From positions 20,873 through 84,872 of the forward strand of contig JAKAWG010000014.1 of assembly GCA_021817045.1 (NCBI GenBank): DNA of 64,000 nt, read 5' to 3'. Numbering within the stretch: the stretch's first letter is position 1; the number at the start of each line of letters is the position of its first letter. The DNA comes from Acidobacteriota bacterium. Its GTDB lineage: Bacteria; Acidobacteriota; Terriglobia; UBA7540. The notes under the pieces were generated by a model that was given only the letters and a program-made list of their open reading frames with translations, was not told the origin of the DNA and searched no databases. Below, one piece after another: positions 37,291 through 45,120 of the stretch. The position numbers and the translations under genes are program-made.

Positions 37291-37986
37291 CTACCACGGG
37301 TTCTGCATCGTCACGCTCGTCGAAAGCCAAAAGCTTCCAGGGATGCTCGACGAGCCGCTGATCCGCGCGAAGTCCCAGTTGAAAGGATATTGGACGGTCA
37401 CGCGGGTGAAGAACGCCGCCGCCCCGTTTACCCTGAGCTGGACGTTGCGCTCGATGGTCAGAATGGGGTTGCCACCGCATCCTGAGCTCGCCGAAGAGTA
37501 AGTCCAAACAAAGTTTCCGGCAGCGGTGGCGCTCGGATTGATGGTGCAGGTTGTGAGGCCGGCAGCCGTCAGATCGTTTTGAACCGTCAGCATGGGCAGG
37601 GTCACCGAACACGGGGCGTTGTACGTTGTCCCGCCCACTTGACATTGAGAGGAAGCGAGATCGGCCGGTTGGTTCACGGCGACCCGCGCCCCTTCGCGCG
37701 CCGCGTTAACCAATTTATCCTTCATCCCGTAGGCGCCGCCGAAATCGTAGATGCCCGCTGCCATGAGCACCAGAAACGGCATGATCAGCGCGAATTCGAC
37801 TAGCGCCGCTCCGCCGTCGCTTCTGAACCCATGCCGTCGATCCGTAGAGCAGTTCGTTGTCGCCCCCGCGAAAGCGGGGGGCCAGACCTGGATTCCCGCT
37901 TTCGCGGGAATGACACCGTTTCGGAACATTCCGCCGCGGAGCGTGCCACCTGCCACTGCGAGTTGCGTATCCGCTGGGTAGCTCAT
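37291..37986 (-). CDS. tadE: TadE-like pilus assembly protein, downstream copy
   Basis: Pseudopilin-like subunit with the TadE signature GGAALVEFALIMPFLVLMAA followed by GIYDFGGAYGMKDKLVNAAR. The ATG at 37986 overlaps the stop of the upstream TadE gene by four bases, which fixes the start (231 aa). Between start and helix, residues about 20-45 (GVIPAKAGIQVWPPAFAGAT) are encoded by a palindromic repeat. Cys-containing loops lie in the exported part (SSQCQVGG, APCSVTLP). Confidence 0.85.
   Translation of the reverse strand: MSYPADTQLAVAGGTLRGGMFRNGVIPAKAGIQVWPPAFAGATTNCSTDRRHGFRSDGGAALVEFALIMPFLVLMAAGIYDFGGAYGMKDKLVNAAREGARVAVNQPADLASSQCQVGGTTYNAPCSVTLPMLTVQNDLTAAGLTTCTINPSATAAGNFVWTYSSASSGCGGNPILTIERNVQLRVNGAAAFFTRVTVQYPFNWDFARISGSSSIPGSFWLSTSVTMQNPW
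37863..37909. repeat. REP-like palindromes inside the tadE coding region
   Basis: CCCCCGCGAAAGCGGGGG (37863-37880) and TCCCGCTTTCGCGGGA (37893-37908) are palindromic and lie in frame in tadE. They match the very widespread repeat that encodes VIPAKAGIQ-type peptides. No in-frame start lies between the repeat and the conserved helix, so the repeat seems to be truly translated. Confidence 0.75.
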
Positions 37987-38489
37987 GGGTCTTCCTCTTC
38001 CATCTGCACCTGCGTCGAAAGGTTGACGACGTTGATCGCGGTGAACGGAAGATGAAACGAGAACGGGTAAGTGAAGCTCACGACGGCACCGCAAATCTGG
38101 GCCGAAGAGAGACCCTGGGGCGAGCTTGGACAAGTCATTGTCCCTGCCAGGGGTTGGTTGATCAGAGCCTGGAAAGATTGGACCTGAGAGGGGTTCAGCC
38201 CGTCGGCGCTCAGCGCTTGATTCACGACGTTCTGAATTTGCGCTGAGGACGGCGGAGCGTTACCGCAAGTCGCGCAGCTTGGAGCGACGGCCGCCCTCGC
38301 GCCCTCCCGCGCCGCGCGGTAGATAGTAACATCGATATTATAGGCCCGGCCAAACCAGAAAATGGCGAGGAGCAGCGTGAACAACATCGGAAAGACAAGA
38401 GCCACCTCGACCATCTCCGAGCCCCCTTCGTCAGCGAGTTGATGGCGCAGTACGGAAGCGCAGCCAAAAGCAGATTCTTCACCGCGCAT
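37983..38489 (-). CDS. tadE: TadE-like pilus assembly protein, upstream copy
   Basis: First gene of the Tad locus as read on this strand. The 168-residue product has the conserved TadE segment SEMVEVALVFPMLFTLLLAI then FWFGRAYNIDVTIYRAAREG. The exported part has two Cys pairs (CATCG, and C in MTCPSS with QICGA). It ends with an acidic MEEEDP. It is coupled to the second TadE gene. A repeat-rich gap lies upstream; no clear promoter boxes were found in it. Confidence 0.87.
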   Translation of the reverse strand: MRGEESAFGCASVLRHQLADEGGSEMVEVALVFPMLFTLLLAIFWFGRAYNIDVTIYRAAREGARAAVAPSCATCGNAPPSSAQIQNVVNQALSADGLNPSQVQSFQALINQPLAGTMTCPSSPQGLSSAQICGAVVSFTYPFSFHLPFTAINVVNLSTQVQMEEEDP

Positions 38490-38520
38490 CAGTAACTCCC
38501 CTTATTTAACCGCCCGTATG

Positions 38521-38628
38521 GAGTGCGGCAGCTTGCTGCCGCTTTGCGCCTGCGAGCTTGCTCGCGGCGCAGGCTATCCGAGACCAGCAAGCTGGCCTTA
38601 GCAAAAGCGGCGGCAAGCCGCCGCACTT
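38521..38628. repeat. Inverted-repeat element upstream of the Tad locus
   Basis: The left arm GAGTGCGGCAGCTTGCTGCC plus GCTTT (38521-38545) pairs with the right arm AAAGCGGCGGCAAGCCGCCG plus CACTT (38604-38628). Between them sits a smaller hairpin (GCCTGCGAGCTTGCTCGCGG). A partial copy is at 30899-30944. No coding capacity. Confidence 0.75.
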
Positions 38629-38668
38629 TATAGCTCCGGCCCATCTAAACGCACTTCGCTCAGAGCTC

Positions 38669-39628
38669 CTAAGCCATATGACTCGCCGGGCTCGCGGGCT
38701 TACGAGCCGGCAAGAAAGGGATTCGAACGCTGTCTATCGTCTCGCCAATCTGCTGGATACTTTCCTCGCGCAGATTGCCCAGCAGACGGCCGGCGTGAGC
38801 CAAATAGTCCAATCTCTCGGGAACGAAGCCTGCGATGCGGGCGCAGGTCGAATCTACCGCAACCGGGTCGTCGCCCATCACAAGCGCGCCGCACGCTTTT
38901 GGTTTGCCGTGCAGAGGCCCGTCGCCCTCCATGCCGACCACACCATCCACAATCGCGAAATCGGGGCGCAACGTGCTGGCCAAGTCCAGAATGGTCCGCG
39001 AAACTCCAGCCCAATGCAGAAGGTTCTTCGGCCATCCGTAGCAATTGCCAGGTACGGCGCCGAACATGTTCTTCAAAGACAAGCTAAGGCCCGCCCAGCG
39101 GTGAGTCTTGAGCTTGGGAATCGAAACCACGTAGTCGGCGCCTAGGATGGTCGAAGGGAGGTAAAGCTCGCGCAGCGCCGACGCCCGGCTTCGCAAGACG
39201 ACGCGATGGACCTCATCCGTGTTCAGGTCGACAAAGACTTCACGGCTTTGTTCCATGTAATCCCATAGGTGCATGGAATCAGCGATGGCCATTGAATCGC
39301 GCTCGAGCGCCGAACCTTCAGCGACAATCACGCGGCGCGCGCCGAGCCGCAGGAAGGCTTCGCGCGCGGCGGCCACGACAGCCGGCGAGGTGTTGGCGGT
39401 GGTGGCTTCGTTCAGACTTACGAAGTTAGGCTTGAGGAGAACATTGCGGTCACGGACGGGAGGTCCAAACTCACCCAGAGTCTCGTAAATTATGGAGCTC
39501 AGGTTCACCGCATAGCTTCGTGCGCGACGAACCGCTACCCAAGACGGAGGCCGAAGGTAGGAGGGCCGGAGTGGATTAGGATTCCTCACCCGTCTCACTT
39601 CCCACCGCGGGCAGCGAAGCCACGCCAC
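38669..39628 (-). CDS. DUF362 domain protein
   Basis: 319-residue protein of the DUF362 family. Signatures are VLLKPNFVSLNEAT, VVSIPKLKTHRWAGLSLSLK, NMFGAVPGNCYGWPKNLLHW and IVDGVVGMEGDGP. The family is often fused to ferredoxin domains; here no Cys-rich cluster motif is seen. Function is unknown. The GTG at 39628 overlaps the upstream cyclase-like gene by 34 bases; a GTG at 39589, just past that gene's stop, is an equally good start. The two genes are clearly co-transcribed. Confidence 0.82.
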   Translation of the reverse strand: MAWLRCPRWEVRRVRNPNPLRPSYLRPPSWVAVRRARSYAVNLSSIIYETLGEFGPPVRDRNVLLKPNFVSLNEATTANTSPAVVAAAREAFLRLGARRVIVAEGSALERDSMAIADSMHLWDYMEQSREVFVDLNTDEVHRVVLRSRASALRELYLPSTILGADYVVSIPKLKTHRWAGLSLSLKNMFGAVPGNCYGWPKNLLHWAGVSRTILDLASTLRPDFAIVDGVVGMEGDGPLHGKPKACGALVMGDDPVAVDSTCARIAGFVPERLDYLAHAGRLLGNLREESIQQIGETIDSVRIPFLPARKPASPASHMA

Positions 39629-40548
39629 GAACCCCTCTCGGCGAGCGCCAGCCAGGACGCGGCCTGAACGTTCGGCAGGGGTGAGCTCTCGAACGTTGCC
39701 GGGACGTCAAAGTCTTGCTCGCTTCTCCGTCCATAGGCGCGCAGACAAAGTTCGGCGACCGCTTTCGCTGCCAGACCCGTGGGTTCGGATGCCCGGGATG
39801 CAAGCCACTGGAGGCCTTGGTGGATCTCGTCTCGATTCGAGTCGTGAAGGAGGGCCAAGAGCGCCCACGCCGTTGGTTCGACTTGCGCGGTGCGCACCGT
39901 TCCAGGGCAAGGCGGATTGCCTGTGTCCCAGCCCCCTCCGGGGCACTGGCGTTCGAGCAGGAACGCGTCACCGCAGGCCAGGCGATTCGTTGCCTGCTTG
40001 GGCAGCCGCTTTGCCGGAGTCGCTTGCAGTGCCAGGAGCGCGTACGCGGTGGGCTCAACCCAGCTACTCGTATTTGGAGTCCAGCTCCAGCCGTACTGAC
40101 GCGCTTGATGGTGACGGCCGTGAAGCCAGAATTGCACGCGCGACTTCCACAGAGCCTCCGCAGGAACCGAAAGACATAGCCAATTAAGTCCGCCTGCGAG
40201 CGGCTCCTGACAGGTCTCCGGCAAAAGGCGTGAGTACACCGAGCACGCCCCGCAAGCAAGAGACGTCGCCCAACACCCGCGAGTCTGGCCGAGAAATGAC
40301 GGCCACGAGCCGTCAGGCAGTTGTGCCTTGCGCAGCCAGTGCAGGCCGCGCTCCGCCATGGGCAGCCATTTGTCCGCGTCCGGTGCAAACGAAAGAGCCA
40401 CGAGCGCCCACGATGACGGTTCGACCGCGCTTCGCGCTCCCACCAGATAGCCCCACCCGCCATCCGCATTTTGGGCGGCCAATAGGAACGAAAGCGCGGG
40501 CGACGGAGCTTCATACGAAGGCTTGAGAGAGACTTGAAGCTTGGCCAT
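39595..40548 (-). CDS. Prenyltransferase/squalene-oxidase-repeat protein
   Basis: 317-residue alpha-alpha toroid protein built of terpenoid-cyclase-type repeats. QW-like motifs include AAQNADGGWGYLVG, AQLPDGSWPSF and CPGGGWDTGN. Recurrent phrases VEPTAYALLAL and VEPTAWALLALL mark the helices. I see no DxDD motif of squalene-hopene cyclase, and the length is half of a true cyclase. It may therefore be a binding or non-cyclase member. The ATG at 40548 is chosen because AGGA lies six bases upstream; a GTG at 40572 is weaker. It is paired with the DUF362 gene. Confidence 0.78.
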   Translation of the reverse strand: MAKLQVSLKPSYEAPSPALSFLLAAQNADGGWGYLVGARSAVEPSSWALVALSFAPDADKWLPMAERGLHWLRKAQLPDGSWPSFLGQTRGCWATSLACGACSVYSRLLPETCQEPLAGGLNWLCLSVPAEALWKSRVQFWLHGRHHQARQYGWSWTPNTSSWVEPTAYALLALQATPAKRLPKQATNRLACGDAFLLERQCPGGGWDTGNPPCPGTVRTAQVEPTAWALLALLHDSNRDEIHQGLQWLASRASEPTGLAAKAVAELCLRAYGRRSEQDFDVPATFESSPLPNVQAASWLALAERGSWRGFAARGGK

Positions 40549-40633
40549 GCTGTCCTGCCCGAGCTCACCCACACTCCACGGGAACGAGTTACCAGCGACA
40601 TCTCAGGGGCTTTTTAATCCGAAACTGATATTA

Positions 40634-40655
40634 TGACTTATTAATTTATAAGTCA
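40634..40655. promoter_or_regulatory. AT-rich palindrome, possible operator
   Basis: TGACTTAT (40634-40641), six bases, and ATAAGTCA (40648-40655) form a perfect 8-bp inverted repeat. A third half-like TTAAGTCG follows near 40665. It lies in an AT-rich 290-base gap between the divergent cyclase-like gene and thiD, about 85 bases upstream of the cyclase-like start. Confidence 0.5.
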
Positions 40656-40869
40656 ATATATATTTAAGTCGTAACGGTCACGCAGAACTTTTACCGCAAG
40701 TTAACCAAAGAGGTTATTGGAGAAGGGGCTAGGGCGGACCGCAAGGCGCAATCGTTTGGTCAGTTTCTATGACGGCGACGGAAGGCACGCAACCACTTGT
40801 CAGTCTCAGGCTGTAAGGGGGTACTACCGGCGTAACCCGAATCCAGGGCCAGTACGAGACGATTTTTGT

Positions 40870-40897
40870 TTTACTTTCTAGTAGACGATTTTATAAT
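40870..40897 (+). promoter_or_regulatory. Sigma-70-type promoter for thiD
   Basis: TTTACT (40870-40875), a 16-base spacer and a perfect TATAAT (40892-40897), about 43 bases before the GTG start of thiD. Confidence 0.5.
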
Positions 40898-40940
40898 CGC
40901 TGGAGGTTGTACCTTCGAGGAAGAAGGCGAGCCGCGATTC

Positions 40941-41804
40941 GTGAATAATTCCGGTAATCATGTTGCGGGCGCTTCCCTGCCGGTCGTTCTGACTATCGCA
41001 GGCTTCGATCCATCCGGTGGGGCCGGCATTGCCGCTGACCTGAAGACGTTGAGCGCCCATAATTGCTACGGCGTGGCCTCCATCACGGCTCTTACCGTGC
41101 AGAACACGCTGGGCGTCAGCAGCATTTATCCCGTGGAAGCCGACCGGCTGCGTGAAAGCGTCAAGGCCCTGCTGGAAGACGGCAGGATCTGCGCGTTCAA
41201 AGTCGGGATGCTTGGGAACGGCGCCAATGCGGAAGCGGTGGCGGAAATCTTATCCGGGAATCGCGGCACTCCTTCCGTTCTCGATCCCGTGCTTCGATCA
41301 GCGGGCGGTCTCAAGTTGATCGACGAAAGCGGCTTGCGAGTGCTGCGTGACAAGCTTCTGCCGCTCGCGAGCGTGATCACGCCCAATCTGGAAGAAGCCG
41401 CGGCGCTAACGGGGATGCCTGTGGAAGGCATCGAGGATATGAAGGCCGCCGCGCGCGAGTTGGTCTCCATGGGCGCTCACGCCGTGGTCGTGACGGGCGG
41501 GCACCTGGAAAAGGCCATCGACGTCTTGTACGACGGGGAGAATTTTGAGACTTTCGCGGGAGAGCGCGTAAAGCCAGACAACACGCATGGCACGGGTTGT
41601 ACTTTTTCCGCTGCTATCGCTGCTAATTTAGCTCTCGGTCGCCAGCTTCGTGACGCGGTCGTGCTCGCCAAGGTCTATGTGACCGAGGCCATTCGGAAGG
41701 CGTTTGCCGTAGGTCCGGGCCGCTTACCCCTTCATCACCTCTACCGCCTCCAGCAGTCCGTGGCACGCTTGGCAGAGCCCGGCGATCCTGAGCCTGTCCG
41801 CTGA
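40941..41804 (+). CDS. thiD: Hydroxymethylpyrimidine/phosphomethylpyrimidine kinase
   Basis: Ribokinase-family kinase that phosphorylates HMP and HMP-P for thiamine synthesis. Signatures are TIAGFDPSGGAGIAADLKTL, ASITALTVQNT, KVGMLGN, VLDPVLRS and the catalytic NTHGTGCTFSAAIAANLALG. The frame is open from a TTG at 40866, but that lies on the promoter. The GTG at 40941 gives 287 aa, close to the family length; the ribosome site is weak. No thiamine riboswitch was recognised upstream. Other thi genes are not in the window. Confidence 0.92.
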   Translation: MNNSGNHVAGASLPVVLTIAGFDPSGGAGIAADLKTLSAHNCYGVASITALTVQNTLGVSSIYPVEADRLRESVKALLEDGRICAFKVGMLGNGANAEAVAEILSGNRGTPSVLDPVLRSAGGLKLIDESGLRVLRDKLLPLASVITPNLEEAAALTGMPVEGIEDMKAAARELVSMGAHAVVVTGGHLEKAIDVLYDGENFETFAGERVKPDNTHGTGCTFSAAIAANLALGRQLRDAVVLAKVYVTEAIRKAFAVGPGRLPLHHLYRLQQSVARLAEPGDPEPVR

Positions 41805-41816
41805 CGGTGGCTCCTC

Positions 41817-42719
41817 TCACCCAATACCCAGTTCATCCGCTTTTTCAACCGGCGTGCCGCAGCGGCGGCAGATCACGGCACCGCAGTCTCCGCACGCGAG
41901 TGGATCCGTCACCTCCTCGCCGCAGCGTGGACAGTAAAAGGGACCGCGTTCTTTCTGGTCGGGTAGGTTCGTGGGAGCCTGCGTGGGTGACGTCGAGTTC
42001 TGCGAGAGGACGGGGTCAAGGCTGGTTTGCGAATCATCAGCCAGCTCCGGCAAACGGATAAATGATCGGATTACGTCCCGCACCTCATCCAATCTGCCGT
42101 TGCAGAAGTGATCTCCTCCTTCAACCCAGTGCAACGTCTTTGGCGGCGCGAAGGTGGCCACCAGTTGTTCGACTAGCGCTCGAGGTCCAAAAGGATCTTT
42201 AGTGCCTTCTATAATAAGCTTCGGCTTCGCGCAGGAGCGGAGATAAGAGAAATCGTAATTTTGGACCGGCAAACCGATTCCGATAAGCGCCACAACCCCG
42301 CCATCGAAGGCCCCCACGCGCAAACCGACTGCGGAGCCGAACGAAAAGCCCATGAGGACAACACGCTTTGTCGGGTAACGCGCCCGAAGCCAGCCGAGCG
42401 CTGCCCGGACGTCTTCTTGCTCGCCCTGGCCGTGGGCGAATTGACCCTGGCTCCTGCCCACACCGCGAAAGTTGAATCGCAGCGCGGGCAAGCCTTCCTG
42501 AAGAGCTGCCTTTGCCGCTCGGTAGACGATCTTGGTGTGCATTGTTCCGCCATAAAGCGGATGAGGATGGCACACCAAAGCCGAGTAAGGCGGCGTGGCC
42601 TGAGGATCAAACTCCAAAACTGCCTCAAGGCCCCCGGCGGGACCGGGGATGAGAAGTCGTTCGATTTGCGTGACGTGCACCGTTCCAGTTCTCGCTGACG
42701 CCAAAAGGTTGCTTTGCAT
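41817..42719 (-). CDS. Alpha/beta hydrolase with C-terminal zinc ribbons
   Basis: 300-residue fusion. The hydrolase part (about 15-222) has oxyanion-region HPHPLYGGTMH, nucleophile Ser126 in MGFSFGSA, Asp175 in EGTKDPFGP and His204 in GGDHFCNG, a complete triad. It resembles the short dienelactone-hydrolase-like family that includes bacterial CAAX-less lipase-type proteins. After a Ser/Thr/Pro linker, residues 263-287 hold three CxxC pairs (CPRC, CGDC, CRRC), a double zinc-ribbon-like tail. The substrate is unknown. It converges with thiD, 12 bases apart. Confidence 0.82.
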   Translation of the reverse strand: MQSNLLASARTGTVHVTQIERLLIPGPAGGLEAVLEFDPQATPPYSALVCHPHPLYGGTMHTKIVYRAAKAALQEGLPALRFNFRGVGRSQGQFAHGQGEQEDVRAALGWLRARYPTKRVVLMGFSFGSAVGLRVGAFDGGVVALIGIGLPVQNYDFSYLRSCAKPKLIIEGTKDPFGPRALVEQLVATFAPPKTLHWVEGGDHFCNGRLDEVRDVIRSFIRLPELADDSQTSLDPVLSQNSTSPTQAPTNLPDQKERGPFYCPRCGEEVTDPLACGDCGAVICRRCGTPVEKADELGIG

Positions 42720-43022
42720 CCGTGAAGGGGGTCATCGAGCGACGCAGCGCAGGAATTATTCCCCAATCCGTAGTTTAGAACCTTCGTCAGACGACTGTGA
42801 AGCGCTTTCGACTGTCTTGAGTCGAACGGGAAATCACGATGCTGCCAACCGCCGACCTCCATAGTAAAGCAACGGTTACTGTGGTGTTTCAAGATAGGGC
42901 TTATCCAATGCCGTTGGCCTCCAAAACCGGCACGTCCAACGGAAAAACTGCGCGACGGGCCGTCCGCAGCCAGCCTCGACCATCCAATGGAAAGGATTAG
43001 GAAAAGTTAAGAGAAAAAATTC
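42720..43022. other. Gap between hydrolase and dcw promoter
   Basis: About 300 bases between divergent genes. No open frame with family features, no repeat of the kinds described here and no obvious minus-strand promoter for the hydrolase were seen. Confidence 0.5.
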
Positions 43023-43051
43023 TTGACATCTCCTTTATAAGCGCATAAATT
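43023..43051 (+). promoter_or_regulatory. dcw cluster promoter
   Basis: A perfect TTGACA (43023-43028) is followed after 17 bases by TAAATT (43046-43051), about 85 bases upstream of mraZ. It is the best promoter-like site in the window and the likely main start for the division and cell-wall genes. Confidence 0.6.
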
Positions 43052-43058
43052 GGGGACG

Positions 43059-43085
43059 AAAGTGGCTAATTCTAGTCTAAAGTGG
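43059..43085 (+). promoter_or_regulatory. Putative MraZ boxes
   Basis: Two identical AAAGTGG sites (43059-43065 and 43079-43085) lie 20 bp apart, two helical turns, just after the promoter. A weaker ATTGGGG sits 10 bp before the first. MraZ proteins in other bacteria bind tandem repeats containing AAAGTG or GTGGG upstream of mraZ, so these are likely autoregulatory sites. Confidence 0.55.
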
Positions 43086-43135
43086 TCTAACTTAGCGGTC
43101 GATGGAGAGTTTGAGGGGTTTTTAAGGAGTCTCCG

Positions 43136-43576
43136 ATGTTGCGGGGTAGGCACGCAGCCACAGTCGATGCCAAAGGACGTCTCAAGATGCCTACGGCGTT
43201 CAAGACGATCGTCGAGGAAAAGTACGGCCCTGACTTTTACGTCACGAGTCTTACGGGGGAATACGTACGTATTTATCCATTCCCTGAATGGCGCCGGATC
43301 GAGGAGAAGCTGGCCGCCCTGCCCTCCATGAACAAGTCGAAGCGAAAGTTCCTGGATCGTACGAACTACTGGGGACAAGCGGCCCGCATGGATTCTCAGG
43401 GCCGGATTCTCGTTCCGTCGCAACTGCGCGAATCGGCCGCGATGCGGGGAGAGGTGGCAGTGCTCGGTTACCTTGACCATTTGGACGTATGGAGTCCCGA
43501 GCGCTTTGATAGGTATCTGGAAGAGAACCCAATCACGGAAGAGGATGAAAAGGCGCTGAGCGACCTGGATATTTGA
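43136..43576 (+). CDS. mraZ: Transcriptional regulator MraZ
   Basis: AbrB-like regulator that binds upstream of the dcw cluster. The 146 residues hold two SpoVT/AbrB-type halves, each with a DxKGR-like motif: ATVDAKGRLKMPTAFK near 8-23 and ARMDSQGRILVPSQLRE near 84-100. AAGGAG lies six bases before the ATG. It is the first gene of the cluster, with putative MraZ boxes upstream. The C-terminal tail is acidic (EEDEKALSDLDI). Confidence 0.95.
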   Translation: MLRGRHAATVDAKGRLKMPTAFKTIVEEKYGPDFYVTSLTGEYVRIYPFPEWRRIEEKLAALPSMNKSKRKFLDRTNYWGQAARMDSQGRILVPSQLRESAAMRGEVAVLGYLDHLDVWSPERFDRYLEENPITEEDEKALSDLDI

Positions 43577-43648
43577 TGGCGTGCCAGGCAAACCGCGAAG
43601 GAGTGTTGCTGAAATCCAGTGTCACGACGCTGGTGGAGGACCGGTGGC

Positions 43649-44518
43649 ATGCACGTTCCGGTTTTGCTCCAAGAATCGCTTGAATTCTTGAACGTGCACG
43701 CCGGCGGTTTTTATATCGACGTGACTTTGGGAGGTGGTGGGCATGCGGAAGCGATCCTGCGCAAGCAGGGCAGAGTTCTCGGTATCGACCGCGATCCGGC
43801 TGCCCTCGGCCGGGCCGAAGCACGGCTCCGGGAGGTTGGCGAGCTCCTAATTCTGAAACACGGGAACTTTGCCGAGATCGACGCTCTGCACGCCGAGACC
43901 GGTTTGCCTCCTGCCGACGGCCTGCTGGCTGATCTCGGCGTAAGCTCCTGGCAATTGGAGGATGCCGGACGCGGGTTCAGTTTCGAGCGGCGGGGACCGC
44001 TTGATATGCGGATGGATCCGTCCAGTTCGGTTACGGCGGCTGACATTGTGAACCAAAGTCGCGAACGAGATCTTGCGGATTTGTTCTTTCGTCTTGGCGA
44101 AGAGCGCCATTCGCGCCGCATAGCGCGAGCTATTATGAGGGCCCGCCCAATCGAGTCAACCACCAACCTGGCGCAGGTGGTGTCGCGAGCAATCCCATCC
44201 CGGGCGGGCCTTCGCCATCTCCATCCGGCGACGCGAACGTTCCTGGCGCTTCGTTTGGCCGTAAACGAAGAACTCGAGAGTCTGGCGGCCTTCCTTTCGA
44301 AAGCGCTGTCAGTGCTTCGCCCTTCAGGGCGTTTGGTTGTCATAAGCTTCCATTCCCTGGAGGACCGGCTTGTGAAACAGGCTATGCAGCGATGGCGACG
44401 CGAAGGAAGCGCACGAATTTTGACACCCAAGGTCGTGCGGCCTTTGGTGGAAGAAATGGGTACCAACCCGCGCTCGCGCAGCGCAAGGCTACGAGCGGCG
44501 GAAAAGCTGGTGGGGTGA
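43649..44518 (+). CDS. rsmH: 16S rRNA (cytosine1402-N4)-methyltransferase RsmH
   Basis: Methylates C1402 of 16S rRNA in the decoding centre. The start is the ATG at 43649 (MHVPVLLQESLEFL), with GGAGGA about nine bases before; the frame is open ten codons further up. Signatures include VDVTLGGGGHAEAIL (SAM site), GLLADLGVSSWQLEDAGRGF, RHLHPATRTFLALRLAVN and VISFHSLEDRLVKQ. Length 289 aa is standard. It is the normal second gene of a dcw cluster. Confidence 0.96.
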   Translation: MHVPVLLQESLEFLNVHAGGFYIDVTLGGGGHAEAILRKQGRVLGIDRDPAALGRAEARLREVGELLILKHGNFAEIDALHAETGLPPADGLLADLGVSSWQLEDAGRGFSFERRGPLDMRMDPSSSVTAADIVNQSRERDLADLFFRLGEERHSRRIARAIMRARPIESTTNLAQVVSRAIPSRAGLRHLHPATRTFLALRLAVNEELESLAAFLSKALSVLRPSGRLVVISFHSLEDRLVKQAMQRWRREGSARILTPKVVRPLVEEMGTNPRSRSARLRAAEKLVG

Positions 44519-44616
44519 GACGACTTCACGTTTAAGGGTTGCAACGGCGGCGATGGCCGCGGTTACGGAGATGACGATTTTCGCGCCCGCGGGGCACGAG
44601 AAAGAAGAGGCGGCGA

Positions 44617-45120
44617 ATGGCGACAGCACCAGTCATGATTCTGGAGACGAAGAGGAGGCCGCGCAGGGCTGCCGTACGCCTTGCGGAGCACTACCCTGAA
44701 GTCGTATTCAGCAAACCAATCGATAATTCCCGACTGGTGCGCGAAGTCGACGTGAAACGTCGTCGTCAATGCTATCTCCTGTTGGGAGCCGCAGTGGCGA
44801 TTTTCCTTTTCGCTTTCGTCTTTGCACTCGAGCACTTCGAGTGCGTACGCGACGGATATCAGATTGCAAGTCTGCGCCAACAACGCCACGCGCTCCAGGA
44901 ATGGAACGATAAGCTCCAGCTTGAGCAGGCTTTACTGGCCGATCCGCAGCGGATTGCTACTCTGGCGTACAAGGAGCTAAACCTGGCATCACCAGAACCT
45001 GGCCAAGTGGTTCATGCGCCTGGCTTCGGTACCCAGTCAACGCAGCCGAACGAGCCGGAGTTCGCCCACAACTTCGAAAGCTTTGTTTCCGTGCCTCAAG
45101 GAACGCCGCGGGAGCCTTAA
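44617..45120 (+). CDS. ftsL: Cell division protein FtsL-like
   Basis: Bitopic divisome protein expected to bridge FtsB/FtsQ and the FtsWI synthase. The 167-residue product has a cytoplasmic basic part and one membrane helix (CYLLLGAAVAIFLFAFVFAL, about 52-71). A short periplasmic coiled-coil follows (IASLRQQRHALQEWNDKLQLEQALL), then LADPQRIATLAYKELNL, a phrase typical of FtsL. The tail is longer than usual. Identity rests on position between rsmH and ftsI and on architecture. GAGG lies six bases before the ATG. Confidence 0.82.
   Translation: MATAPVMILETKRRPRRAAVRLAEHYPEVVFSKPIDNSRLVREVDVKRRRQCYLLLGAAVAIFLFAFVFALEHFECVRDGYQIASLRQQRHALQEWNDKLQLEQALLADPQRIATLAYKELNLASPEPGQVVHAPGFGTQSTQPNEPEFAHNFESFVSVPQGTPREP

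Noticed and set aside
40866..40940. TTG start for thiD
   Set aside because: It lies on the likely promoter and adds residues not seen in the family.
40700..40940. TPP riboswitch upstream of thiD
   Set aside because: I could not find the conserved CUGAGA and related core segments in this region.
42209..42892. 227-codon frame overlapping the hydrolase
   Set aside because: It is a shifted-frame shadow of the hydrolase gene, which has a full catalytic triad in the other frame.
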